Notes: a model not told the origin generated them from the sequence alone. Counted from the first letter of the stretch, positions 1-6,295 are shown. The stretch: 26,040 nucleotides of DNA from Firmicutes bacterium UBA5496 (GCA_002427015.1 DIPE01000099.1:13541-39580); one strand, 5' to 3'. Translations and numbers: made by a program.

Positions 1-44
1 ACGATGATGACGATGATGACGATGATGACGACGATGATGACGAC
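1..44. repeat. GAT/GAC trinucleotide repeat
   Basis: This is a near-perfect run of GATGATGAC-type triplets coding for poly-Asp in the partial upstream gene. The mix of GAT and GAC codons interrupts pure slippage units. The tract could still vary in length between strains. It continues beyond the left edge of the window. Confidence 0.75.
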
Positions 45-59
45 GGAGATGAAGACTAA
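1..59 (+). CDS. C-terminal end of an unidentified protein with a poly-aspartate tail (partial)
   Basis: Only the last 18 codons are inside the window. The frame beginning at base 3 reads fourteen consecutive Asp codons (GAT/GAC), then Gly-Asp-Glu-Asp and TAA at 57-59. A perfect terminator follows at once, which supports this as a real gene end rather than a chance frame. Acidic tails of this kind occur on several unrelated bacterial proteins, including the RNA polymerase delta subunit, but nothing visible here identifies the family. In B. subtilis thiN lies at this position before spoVM; the tail is not a thiN feature that I know of. Confidence 0.6.
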   Translation, partial: DDDDDDDDDDDDDDGDED

Positions 60-67
60 AGCTCAAC

Positions 68-98
68 AAAAATACAGCCTGTGAAGGCTGTATTTTTA
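68..98 (+). terminator. Rho-independent terminator of the upstream poly-Asp gene
   Basis: A perfect 12-bp stem pairs 68-79 (AAAAATACAGCC) with 86-97 around a 6-base loop. The distal arm ends in five T residues. It lies 9 bases after the TAA at 57-59. The A-run on the left arm means it may also act in the reverse direction. Confidence 0.85.
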
Positions 99-110
99 CA
101 TAGGAGCATT

Positions 111-140
111 TTGCACATTTGCTGGGCATTTGCATAGTAT
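111..140 (+). promoter_or_regulatory. Possible promoter for the small membrane ORF and spoVM
   Basis: TTGCAC at 111-116 and TAGTAT at 135-140 are separated by 18 bases, a tolerable sigma-A match. The overlapping CATAGTAT at 133-140 also resembles a sigma-E -10 (CATACAAT-like), which would fit spoVM, a mother-cell gene in B. subtilis. I could not find a convincing sigma-E -35 partner. The start site would fall very close to the ribosome binding site of the next ORF. Confidence 0.28.
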
Positions 141-158
141 GGAGCAAGGGGTGAGGAA

Positions 159-332
159 ATGAGGAGGGCAGGAAGAGCACTGGGGGACAACAATTTGCTT
201 GGCAAGCTGGCGGGAGTCGCCCTGGCGGTCTGTGGCATTGCTATTATTATTGCCAAGGTGCCCTCTATATTTTGGTGGTTTGTTTTGGGAATAGGCCTGA
301 TGGTCTTGGGCTGGAAATTATTTACTTGTTGA
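159..332 (+). CDS. Unrecognised 57-residue two-helix membrane protein
   Basis: This is an ATG-to-TGA frame of 58 codons between a terminator and spoVM. AGGGG at 147-151 lies 7 bases before the ATG. The N-terminus is basic (Arg2, Arg3, Arg6). Two strongly hydrophobic segments follow at about residues 17-34 and 36-55, broken by Lys-Val-Pro around 33-35, so a helical hairpin in the membrane is expected. It ends 16 bases before the spoVM ATG, which suggests cotranscription. I do not recognise the family. Co-expression with SpoVM would suggest a sporulation-stage membrane role, but that is inference from position only. The composition and ribosome binding site make a chance frame unlikely. Confidence 0.55.
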   Translation: MRRAGRALGDNNLLGKLAGVALAVCGIAIIIAKVPSIFWWFVLGIGLMVLGWKLFTC

Positions 333-348
333 GGAGGAGTGCAAGGGC

Positions 349-429
349 ATGAAAATATACGCTGTAAAACTTCACCCGATACTGTCAGCGATTGTGCGGG
401 TCTTTTTTCGCAGAGCGGTGCTAAAATAG
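349..429 (+). CDS. spoVM: Stage V sporulation protein SpoVM
   Basis: A 26-codon gene, exactly the length of B. subtilis SpoVM. In that organism SpoVM is an amphipathic helix that recognises the convex forespore membrane and anchors the SpoIVA coat basement layer. The start MKIYAVKL matches the B. subtilis pattern MKFYTIKL, and the core Leu12, Ile15, Val16 and Arg17 is retained. The gene lies just before rpmB and the yloU/yloV pair, as in B. subtilis. AGGAGG at 332-337 lies 11 bases upstream. An oddity is the proline: it is residue 10 here (His9-Pro10), whereas B. subtilis, as I recall it, has Pro9. The C-terminal part is also more hydrophobic and basic (FFRRAVLK). Identification rests on pattern, length and context. 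Confidence 0.88.
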   Translation: MKIYAVKLHPILSAIVRVFFRRAVLK

Positions 430-444
430 TATGGCTACGAAGAA

Positions 445-501
445 TATAGGGACAGTTCTTTGCTTCGAAGAAAAACTTCGATGACAAGAACTGTCCCTAT
501 A
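445..501. repeat. Long interrupted inverted repeat between spoVM and rpmB
   Basis: The arms 445-460 (TATAGGGACAGTTCTT) and 486-501 are perfect 16-bp reverse complements. Inside, 465-470 (TCGAAG) pairs with 476-481 around an AAAAA loop. The whole folds into a two-part hairpin with a 4x4 internal loop. It lies between the convergent ends of spoVM and rpmB, starting 2 bases beyond the rpmB stop on the minus strand. It lacks a good T-tract on either strand, so it is not a classical terminator, though it may stop or stabilise both transcripts. GGGAC-GTTC arms resemble dispersed REP/MITE-like elements that I recall from other genomes. Confidence 0.75.
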
Positions 502-503
502 CT

Positions 504-695
504 TTATATAGCTCTCTTAACCTTGCCGGATTTTAGACAACTGGTGCAGACATAGACCCTTTTAACTTTTCCATCGATGTCGGCTTTGACTCGCTGGAGA
601 TTGGGAGCCCAAGTCCTCTTGGTGCGTATATGAGAGTGGCTGACCTGAAAGCCTGATCTGATGCTCTTATCGCAAATAGCGCATTGCTTTGCCAT
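504..695 (-). CDS. rpmB: 50S ribosomal protein L28
   Basis: This 63-residue protein begins MAKQCAICDKSIRSGFQVSH, the typical L28 start. It carries two Cys-x2-Cys pairs (C5/C8 and C50/C53), so it is a zinc-binding form of L28. The central basic stretch SHIRTKRTWAPNLQRV is the rRNA-contacting part. A strong AGGAGGTG precedes the ATG. The gene is on the minus strand, divergent from the Asp23-family gene and convergent with spoVM. It has its own promoter (724-752), and its 3' end runs into the inverted repeat at 445-501. Confidence 0.97.
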   Translation of the reverse strand: MAKQCAICDKSIRSGFQVSHSHIRTKRTWAPNLQRVKADIDGKVKRVYVCTSCLKSGKVKRAI

Positions 696-723
696 CGCTT
701 ACACCTCCTTAATCACAAAAATC

Positions 724-752
724 ATTCTAACATATGGATATTGAAATGACAA
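724..752 (-). promoter_or_regulatory. Sigma-A-type promoter of rpmB
   Basis: Read on the minus strand, TTGTCA (752-747) and TAGAAT (729-724) are separated by exactly 17 bases. Transcription would start near 717, leaving a short leader of about 20 bases that contains the AGGAGGTG site of rpmB. Position and spacing are both as expected. Confidence 0.65.
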
Positions 753-829
753 GGCCTGGTCCTATGACTTTTATTTTAGTTTGGTTTATAGTAGAATTAT
801 ACAGGTATACGCAAAGGAGGGTTACCGGA

Positions 830-1189
830 GTGCTAATGGAAACAGACTTAGGAAATATAGAAATTACTAACGATGTAATTGCTACCATTGCAGGAGTGGC
901 TGCCGTGGAATGCTATGGATTAGTGGGCATGGCCTCCCGCAAGCAGCTGAAAGATGGCATTGTGGAATTGCTGGGAAGAGAAAATCTCAGCCGCGGGGTG
1001 GAGGTCAGAGAGGTCGAGGGTGAACTGAACATTGACTTGTATATTATTGTGGGATACGGTACCCGCATAGATGAAGTGGCTAATAACGTGATTTCCACAG
1101 TCAAGTATTCGGTAGAGAAGTATACCGGCATTAAGGTAGGCATGATCAATATTAATGTCCAGGGAGTGCGAGTTATCAACGGCAAGTAG
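830..1189 (+). CDS. Asp23/Gls24-family envelope stress protein (YloU-like)
   Basis: The start chosen is GTG 830 (a second option is ATG 836), because AAAGGAGG at 813-820 sits 9 bases upstream and the family begins here. An in-frame ATG at 734 would add 32 residues that match nothing typical and cross the likely promoter region. The product is 119 residues, like B. subtilis YloU (about 120). Conserved stretches include ITNDVIATIAGVAAVECYG, GLVGMASRK, LYIIVGYGTRIDEVANNV and INVQGVRV. The family is cytoplasmic and often membrane-associated, with a role in cell envelope homeostasis; the exact function is not settled. It lies directly upstream of fakA, 14 bases apart, which is a conserved pairing. 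Confidence 0.9.
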   Translation: MLMETDLGNIEITNDVIATIAGVAAVECYGLVGMASRKQLKDGIVELLGRENLSRGVEVREVEGELNIDLYIIVGYGTRIDEVANNVISTVKYSVEKYTGIKVGMININVQGVRVINGK

Positions 1190-1203
1190 AGGAGGAACTC
1201 AAC

Positions 1204-2823
1204 GTGAATTACACTGCGCTAAACGCCGAGGAATTAAGAAATATGTTGATGGCCGGCGCTGCTGCTCTGGGACGCCACAAGGAAGAAGTAAACAGCCTAA
1301 ATGTCTTTCCTGTTCCTGACGGTGACACTGGGACTAACATGAACCTTACCGTTGAAGCGGCTAACCGCGAAATGGCAAAACATAAGTCTGCAACGATTAA
1401 GCAAATTTCTGATGCCCTGTCCATGGGCTCATTGATGGGCGCCAGGGGCAACTCAGGGGTCATCCTCTCCCAGATCTTCCGGGGGCTGGCCAAGGGACTG
1501 TCTGAGGCCGAAAGTATTACGCCTCATGTCTTGGCAATTGCCCTGCAGATGGGTGTGGATACTGCTTATAAGGCCGTTATCAAGCCGGTAGAGGGGACAA
1601 TTCTCACTGTAGCCAAAGGCGCTGCCCGGGCTGCAGCTAAATATTCCCGAGCAGAAGACCTTAACACTATGATGGAACAGGTTCTGCTGGAGGCCCAGCA
1701 TACTCTGGACCGGACTCCGGAGTATCTGCCTGTGCTCAAACAGGCTGGAGTGGTGGATGCCGGGGGCAAGGGTCTATGCTATATCTTTGAGGGCTGGATG
1801 GATTATCTTGCAGGCCGGAGTATTGAGGAAACTCTTGTTCCGGCAGCTGACGCGCCCGCGGCAGTTGAAGCAATTGACGCAGCCGATTTGGAGTTTAGTT
1901 ATTGCACGGAATTTCTTGTAACTGGCGAAGACTTAAACGAAGATGTTTTTCGCCGGGAGCTGTGCAATCATGGTAATTCTTTAGTGGTAGTGGGAACCAG
2001 CGGTCTCATAAAAATTCATATTCATACAAATAATCCGGGTTTGGTTTTGGACTTCGCCTTGTCTCAGGGCAAGGAATTGCAAGATATTAAAATTGACAAC
2101 ATGAGATATCAGCATAGAGAGACTCTTACTAATCCCCAGGCAGACGCTCCTCAAGCCGAAGCCAAGTTAAATGGCGTGATCACCGTTGCCGCGGGAGCGG
2201 GCATGGAAGAAATCTTCAAGAGCATGGGCGCCGATTATGTCGTGCGCGGCGGCCAGACCATGAACCCCAGCACCGAGGATTTTTTGCAGGCGATTGAGGA
2301 AATCAATGCCCAGCGCATTATCATCCTGCCCAATAATAAAAACATCCTCATGGCTGCCAAACAGGCGGCCGAGGTTGCCAATAAGCCGGTTGTCGTCATT
2401 CCCACCAAGACTATTCCCCAGGGGCTGACAGCCTTGCTCAATTATTCTGCCGATGAAGAAAATCTGGACCGCTTGGAGGCGGCAATGCAAGAGGGGTTGG
2501 CCAAAGTAAAGACCGGTCAGGTGACTTATGCCGTCCGGGATTCGGTCTTTGACGGTCAGCCAATTGCCGAAGGCAATATTCTTGGCATTGCCGATGGCAA
2601 GATTGTCACTGTCACTGAAGATATTGACGAAACTACTTTGAACCTAGTGGCGGAAATGGTGGACGAGGAATCCGAGTTGATTACTTTGTTTTACGGGGAA
2701 GATATGGAATCGGAGGCAGCGGAAAAGATTGCCGCAAGCCTTGAGAAAGAATATCCCGACCATGAGGTGGAACTTCACCCTGGGGGACAGCCTCTGTATT
2801 ATTTTATTATTGCTATTGAGTAA
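1204..2823 (+). CDS. fakA: Fatty acid kinase subunit FakA (YloV, DAK2-domain)
   Basis: FakA is the ATP-binding kinase subunit that phosphorylates a fatty acid held by a FakB (DegV-type) protein, giving acyl-phosphate for phospholipid synthesis. The start is GTG 1204, preceded by GAGGAGG. The N-terminal DhaL/Dak2 domain (about 1-200) carries NVFPVPDGDTGTNM, whose Asp39, Asp41 and Asn45 match the Mg-ATP ligands of FakA. SMGSLMGARGNSGVILSQ is the second conserved block. A middle linker is followed by the C-terminal Dak1_2 domain (about 320-539; VTVAAGAGMEEIFKSMGAD, IILPNNKNI). The length of 539 is close to the B. subtilis protein (about 553). The sdaAB/sdaAA genes that follow it in B. subtilis are absent. 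A likely FakB partner is the degV gene at 13657. Confidence 0.93.
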   Translation: MNYTALNAEELRNMLMAGAAALGRHKEEVNSLNVFPVPDGDTGTNMNLTVEAANREMAKHKSATIKQISDALSMGSLMGARGNSGVILSQIFRGLAKGLSEAESITPHVLAIALQMGVDTAYKAVIKPVEGTILTVAKGAARAAAKYSRAEDLNTMMEQVLLEAQHTLDRTPEYLPVLKQAGVVDAGGKGLCYIFEGWMDYLAGRSIEETLVPAADAPAAVEAIDAADLEFSYCTEFLVTGEDLNEDVFRRELCNHGNSLVVVGTSGLIKIHIHTNNPGLVLDFALSQGKELQDIKIDNMRYQHRETLTNPQADAPQAEAKLNGVITVAAGAGMEEIFKSMGADYVVRGGQTMNPSTEDFLQAIEEINAQRIIILPNNKNILMAAKQAAEVANKPVVVIPTKTIPQGLTALLNYSADEENLDRLEAAMQEGLAKVKTGQVTYAVRDSVFDGQPIAEGNILGIADGKIVTVTEDIDETTLNLVAEMVDEESELITLFYGEDMESEAAEKIAASLEKEYPDHEVELHPGGQPLYYFIIAIE

Positions 2824-2849
2824 ACCAGGCTTGCATGCCTGGTTTTTTT
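2822..2849 (+). terminator. Terminator/attenuator between fakA and recG
   Basis: A 9-bp stem, AAACCAGGC (2822-2830) with 2837-2845, and a 6-base loop are followed by a run of seven T (2843-2849). It overlaps the fakA stop codon. The recG ribosome binding site starts immediately after, so recG is either read through this hairpin or has its own promoter. Confidence 0.8.
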
Positions 2850-2864
2850 GGAGGTGAAGATTTC

Positions 2865-4862
2865 GTGAGCAAAGCCGTGCAATATCTCAAGGGTGTTGGG
2901 CCTGTCAGAGCCCGACATTTGGCAAGACTGGGCATATTCACCTGCCAAGACCTGGTTCAGCATTATCCCCGGGAGTACAGCCGCCGGCAGCCTGTGCATA
3001 TCAGCCAGTTGCCTGAATTCACCGGGGAAACAGTCATTATCTCCGGAGAGATAGCCGGCACGCCCAAGGAATTCCGCAGGCGGGTCCATATTCTCAATGT
3101 GACAATTGCCGATTCTACAGGTTTCGTGCGCTGCACTTGGTTTAATCAGGGCTACCTCAAGGACAAGCTGCTGCCGGGCAAGGACATTACTGTGGCAGGC
3201 AAGTATTCTCCAGATTATGGCGGCAATATTGTGGTGGAAGAATACAGCCTTCAAGGGATGCTGGCCGGAATTCAGCCTCAATATAACCTGACAGAGGGCA
3301 TCTCCAATCAAGTTTTAGCCAAAATTATCGGGCAGGCTCTGGCTGAATATCAGGAAGAAGAGTTTTTCCCCGCGGATTTCCGGCAAAAATACCAGCTTAT
3401 GCCCAACCGGGAGGCTTTGAGGGTCCTGCACTTTCCTGACAATCAGCAGGAGTTGGACAAGGCCCTTTATACCGGCAAGTTTTCGGAACTCTTTTTATAT
3501 CAGCTGAGCTTTATGTATTGGCGGCAAGCTAAAATGCAGCGCCGGGGCTATGCCCATAAGGAAATACCCGGATTGTTGCAGGCGCTGGAGTCCGGCTTTG
3601 GATTTAAATTTTATGGCGATCAGGTCAAGGCAATCCAGGAAATTGGGCATGATATGCAGAGAAGGGTTCCCATGAACCGATTGCTCCAGGGGGATGTGGG
3701 CAGCGGCAAAACTGCCGTTGCGGCCTATGCCTTGTTTACAAGCGCCTTAAACGGCTTCAAAGCTGTGCTGATGGTTCCCACTGAAATTGTCGCCCGTCAG
3801 CACTACAATTCACTAAAGCAAGCGGCTGAGGGGCATGAGTTTAAAGTGCACTTGCTCACCGGCAGCACGAAAAAATCCCAGCGGGAAATAATACATGGAG
3901 ATTTGGTTGGTTCAGGCGGTGTAATCCTTGTGGGCACCCATGCGGTTTTTCAAACCGATGTGCAAATTGAGGAGCTGGCCCTGGTTGTCACTGATGAACA
4001 GCACAGGTTCGGGGTGCAGCAGCGCCTGGCTCTCAGCGAAAAGGGAAATAATCCCCATGTGCTGGCCATGTCGGCAACGCCAATCCCCCGGACCTTAGCC
4101 ATGACTCTGTATGGGGACCTGGATATCTCCACCATTGCCCATAAGCCTCCGGGGCGCAAAGAAATAAAAACAAAGATAGTCGCTGCCAGGGAACGGCAGA
4201 AAGTTTTTGAGTTTTTGCGCCGGGAGATGGCCAAGGGAAATTCCGGATATATCATCTGCCCCCTAATTGAAGAATCCGAAGAAATCAGCGCCTTATCTCT
4301 GCAAGCCTATGAGGAAATTTTGGCCGCAGGCCTGCCTGGCTGCAAATACGGGGTACTCCACGGACGGCTTACGGGAGCGGAGAAGGATCAGATTATTGCT
4401 GATTTGAAAACAGGCAGGCTGCAATTTCTCCTGGCCACTACTGTTGTGGAAGTGGGAGTGGACATTGGCAATGCGACTTTTATTGTCATTGAAAATAGTG
4501 AGCGCTACGGCCTTGCCCAGCTTCATCAGCTGCGGGGCCGGGTAGGCAGGCGGGATTTGCAGAGTTACTGCTTTTTGATGGCGGAAGGCCAGGAGACAGA
4601 GAGGCTGAAAATCCTGGAACAGACAAATGACGGTTTCGCAGTTGCCATTGCAGATATGCAAATCCGGGGCAGCGGTCAGTTCCTGGGACAGCGTCAGCAC
4701 GGCCTCAACGAATTCAAGCTGGCTGATGTGGTCAGGGATGGCAGAATCGCCCAGGCAGCGAGAAGGGCAGCTCAGGAAGTCCTTGAGCATGTTGATGCGG
4801 ACCCTGCCTGGCAGCCAGTCAATTTACAAATAAAAACGAAAATCGCAAACTTAAAAAGCTAG
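2865..4862 (+). CDS. recG: ATP-dependent DNA helicase RecG
   Basis: RecG reverses stalled replication forks and migrates branched DNA. The start chosen is GTG 2865, with TGGAGGTGA 9 bases upstream. The in-frame ATG at 2835 lies inside the terminator hairpin and is rejected. The product is 665 residues. An N-terminal wedge/OB-fold domain covers about 1-230 (VGPVRARHLARLGI, ITVAGKYSPDYGGNIVVEEY). The superfamily 2 core has Walker A GDVGSGKT (276-283), motif II DEQHRFG (377 on; the RecG DEQH form), SATPIPRTLA, and motif VI QLRGRVGRRD. The C-terminal RecG signature is present in a slightly changed form, RGSGQFLGQRQHG rather than the usual RGPGEFLG-RQSG. Terminators lie on both sides. Confidence 0.97.
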   Translation: MSKAVQYLKGVGPVRARHLARLGIFTCQDLVQHYPREYSRRQPVHISQLPEFTGETVIISGEIAGTPKEFRRRVHILNVTIADSTGFVRCTWFNQGYLKDKLLPGKDITVAGKYSPDYGGNIVVEEYSLQGMLAGIQPQYNLTEGISNQVLAKIIGQALAEYQEEEFFPADFRQKYQLMPNREALRVLHFPDNQQELDKALYTGKFSELFLYQLSFMYWRQAKMQRRGYAHKEIPGLLQALESGFGFKFYGDQVKAIQEIGHDMQRRVPMNRLLQGDVGSGKTAVAAYALFTSALNGFKAVLMVPTEIVARQHYNSLKQAAEGHEFKVHLLTGSTKKSQREIIHGDLVGSGGVILVGTHAVFQTDVQIEELALVVTDEQHRFGVQQRLALSEKGNNPHVLAMSATPIPRTLAMTLYGDLDISTIAHKPPGRKEIKTKIVAARERQKVFEFLRREMAKGNSGYIICPLIEESEEISALSLQAYEEILAAGLPGCKYGVLHGRLTGAEKDQIIADLKTGRLQFLLATTVVEVGVDIGNATFIVIENSERYGLAQLHQLRGRVGRRDLQSYCFLMAEGQETERLKILEQTNDGFAVAIADMQIRGSGQFLGQRQHGLNEFKLADVVRDGRIAQAARRAAQEVLEHVDADPAWQPVNLQIKTKIANLKS

Positions 4863-4881
4863 AATTTGTTTCTAGCTTTTT
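4853..4881 (+). terminator. Rho-independent terminator of recG
   Basis: A perfect 12-bp stem, AAAAAGCTAGAA (4853-4864) with 4870-4881, and a 5-base loop end in five T. The recG stop TAG (4860-4862) is part of the left arm. Confidence 0.85.
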
Positions 4882-4908
4882 CAGATTTTAACTAGGAAAT
4901 GAATACTA

Positions 4909-4938
4909 GTATAGCAAATTTGCTGCGCTGCAATAATA
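4909..4938 (+). promoter_or_regulatory. Candidate sigma-G/F promoter of the SASP genes
   Basis: GTATA (4909-4913) fits the sigma-G -35 pattern G-N-ATA. After 18 bases AATAATA (4932-4938) matches the -10 pattern CAT-N2-TA at six of seven positions. It is placed correctly, about 30 bases before the first SASP gene, and SASP genes are normally transcribed by sigma-G in the forespore. A palindrome AGCAAATTTGCT (4913-4924) occupies most of the spacer. Confidence 0.42.
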
Positions 4939-4968
4939 AAAATAGATTCAATGAAGGAGGTGAAGAAT

Positions 4969-5187
4969 ATGGCACGTCGCCGCAGTAGACGCAGAAGTGT
5001 CGTTCCAGGCGCTGAAAAAGTACTGGATCGCTTTAAGTATGAAGTTGCTTCTGAACTGGGAATTTTGAACCAGGTTCAGTCACAAGGCTGGGAAAACATG
5101 ACCACCCGGGAAGTTGGTCAAGTAGGTGGTCAGATGGTCAAGAAAATGCTTCAAGAAGCTGAAAGAACTTTAGCCAACCGCAGCTAA
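4969..5187 (+). CDS. Small acid-soluble spore protein, alpha/beta type (first copy)
   Basis: These proteins coat and protect DNA in dormant spores and are degraded by the GPR protease at germination. The start is ATG 4969, behind AAGGAGGTGA; the upstream in-frame ATG at 4951 overlaps that site. The product is 72 residues. Arg-rich MARRRSRRRS is followed by VVPGAEKVLDRFKYEVASELGI, which contains the GPR cleavage motif (cut expected between Glu25 and Val26). The second conserved block is WENMTTREVGQVGGQMVKKM. The gene sits between terminators with a paralogue 40 bases downstream. The number of Arg residues in the first ten positions (seven) is unusually high. Confidence 0.95.
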   Translation: MARRRSRRRSVVPGAEKVLDRFKYEVASELGILNQVQSQGWENMTTREVGQVGGQMVKKMLQEAERTLANRS

Positions 5188-5227
5188 AGCCAATAGATAT
5201 TTGATAAAAAAACGGGGAGGTGAAATT

Positions 5228-5476
5228 ATGCAAATGCACACAGAAAGACAGCAGGGCTTTTCAGAAAAATTTATTCTTGTGCCAGAAGCCGACAGGGCAA
5301 TGGAAAACTTCAAGAATGAAATCGCGTCTGAGCTTGGCTTGACTCAGAGGATTCAGTCTGTTGGCTACGCCAATATGACCCCCAGGGAAACCGGTCAGAT
5401 TGGCGGTCAGATGGTGCGGAGGATGATAGAATTAGTGGAAAACAGCATGTCTGGCGGAGGCGTCCAGCCACGCTAA
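5228..5476 (+). CDS. Small acid-soluble spore protein, alpha/beta type (second copy)
   Basis: The start is ATG 5228, with GGGGAGGTGA just upstream; an alternative is ATG 5234. The 82-residue product has the same core as its neighbour: ENFKNEIASELGLTQRIQS (GPR cut expected at Glu31-Ile32) and GYANMTPRETGQIGGQMVRR. It differs in an acidic/polar N-terminal extension (MQMHTERQQGFSEKFILVPE) and a Gly-rich tail. The pair probably arose by tandem duplication followed by divergence. A strong terminator follows it, so the two form one short transcription unit. Confidence 0.95.
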   Translation: MQMHTERQQGFSEKFILVPEADRAMENFKNEIASELGLTQRIQSVGYANMTPRETGQIGGQMVRRMIELVENSMSGGGVQPR

Positions 5477-5483
5477 GTGGAGC

Positions 5484-5514
5484 AAACGGGGCCAGGGGGC
5501 CCCGTTTATTTTTT
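5484..5514 (+). terminator. Rho-independent terminator after the SASP pair
   Basis: A 10-bp GC-rich stem, AAACGGGGCC (5484-5493) with 5498-5507, and a 4-base loop are followed by ATTTTTT (5508-5514). Confidence 0.9.
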
Positions 5515-5517
5515 GTA

Positions 5518-5741
5518 CTGGCGACCCGGGGGAGGATCGCCAGCCTGGGAGAGGAGAAACCGGAGCTGAAAGGGGGTTTAGGTTTTTTCCGGGAATAATC
5601 TTCTTTCATTGGAAATAATCCCTTTACTCCGGTTCACTACTAGTTTGGTAAATCTGGAGATGATTATTCATCAAAATCAATTTTTTTTTGATTTGGCGGG
5701 GCTTTTTGTTTTGTGGTAATATCATGGTGGCGGTGATATAT
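5518..5741. other. Structured intergenic region before rsmD
   Basis: I see no credible gene in this stretch. It holds three potential hairpins. CTGGCGA (5518-5524) pairs with 5537-5543. A long-range stem is AACCGGAG (5558-5565) with 5627-5634, continued by AAAGGG (5569-5574) with 5620-5625. An AT hairpin, AAATCAA (5674-5680) with 5688-5694, has a loop of seven T. A near-direct repeat GGAATAATC / GGAAATAATC lies inside the long stem. This could be a small RNA or an rsmD leader, but I do not recognise a known riboswitch. Confidence 0.4.
5693..5722 (+). promoter_or_regulatory. Possible promoter of rsmD-coaD
   Basis: TTGGCG (5693-5698) and TAATAT (5717-5722) are 18 bases apart. The start would fall near 5729, about 13 bases before the rsmD ATG, leaving room only for the ribosome binding site. 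The -35 match is weak. Confidence 0.28.
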
Positions 5742-6293
5742 ATGCGGGTAGTATCCGGTACTTTCAAGGGCCGGCAATTGCGCACTCTTGGGGGCGATCA
5801 TACACGGCCAACCACCGGCAAAGTGCGGGAAGCAGTTTTCAGCAGCCTGGGCGTGGTTTCCGGAGCAGTCTGGCTGGATCTCTTTGCCGGCAGCGGCGCT
5901 ATGGGCATCGAGGCCCTGAGCCGGGGAGCGCGATATTGCTTTTTTGCTGATAATAGCAAGCGGGCCTGCGAGATTATCCAACAAAATCTGGCGGGACTGG
6001 GTATTGGCAAGGATAAGGGGTGGCTGTACTGCGCTGATGCTGAAAAGGCTTGCGCTCTCATCATTAGTGAAAACCGGGAAGCCGTGGATATTGCCTATCT
6101 TGATCCGCCTTATGGCCATGAGGCGCTGTACGCCAGGGTGATAAGCTGTATACAGCCTATGCTTGCGCCTGTAGGGCTGATAATCATTGAGCATCAACGG
6201 GGGTGGCTGCCAACGGTACAGTGGGGTGAACATCTGAAAACCAAATTCTATGGGTTGTCCGCCGTCAGTTTTTTCAGGAAAGGAAGAAGCTAG
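5742..6293 (+). CDS. rsmD: 16S rRNA (guanine(966)-N(2))-methyltransferase RsmD
   Basis: RsmD methylates G966 (E. coli numbering) of 16S rRNA during 30S assembly, using S-adenosylmethionine. The start is ATG 5742, because the family begins MRV(I/V)SG and GGTGGCGGTGA lies just upstream; earlier in-frame TTG/ATG codons add an atypical leader. The product is 183 residues. The SAM-binding loop LDLFAGSGAMGIEALSRGA starts at about residue 45. The catalytic DPPYGH (121-124 for DPPY) is typical of N2/N6 methyltransferases. TRPTTGKVREAVFSSLG is a conserved RsmD block. coaD follows after 2 bases, a common pairing. Confidence 0.95.
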   Translation: MRVVSGTFKGRQLRTLGGDHTRPTTGKVREAVFSSLGVVSGAVWLDLFAGSGAMGIEALSRGARYCFFADNSKRACEIIQQNLAGLGIGKDKGWLYCADAEKACALIISENREAVDIAYLDPPYGHEALYARVISCIQPMLAPVGLIIIEHQRGWLPTVQWGEHLKTKFYGLSAVSFFRKGRS

Positions 6294-6295
6294 TA

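Noticed and set aside
1..44. Repeat at the left edge considered as a CRISPR array or satellite
   Set aside because: The unit is a coding triplet repeat without spacers and lies in a frame that ends in a stop followed by a terminator.
734..829. N-terminal extension of the Asp23-family protein from ATG 734
   Set aside because: The extension matches nothing in the family, overlaps the divergent promoter region, and a strong AAAGGAGG points to GTG 830.
5484..5514. Considered as part of a riboswitch with the downstream stems
   Set aside because: It has the full form of a Rho-independent terminator for the SASP genes, and no conserved riboswitch core is recognisable.
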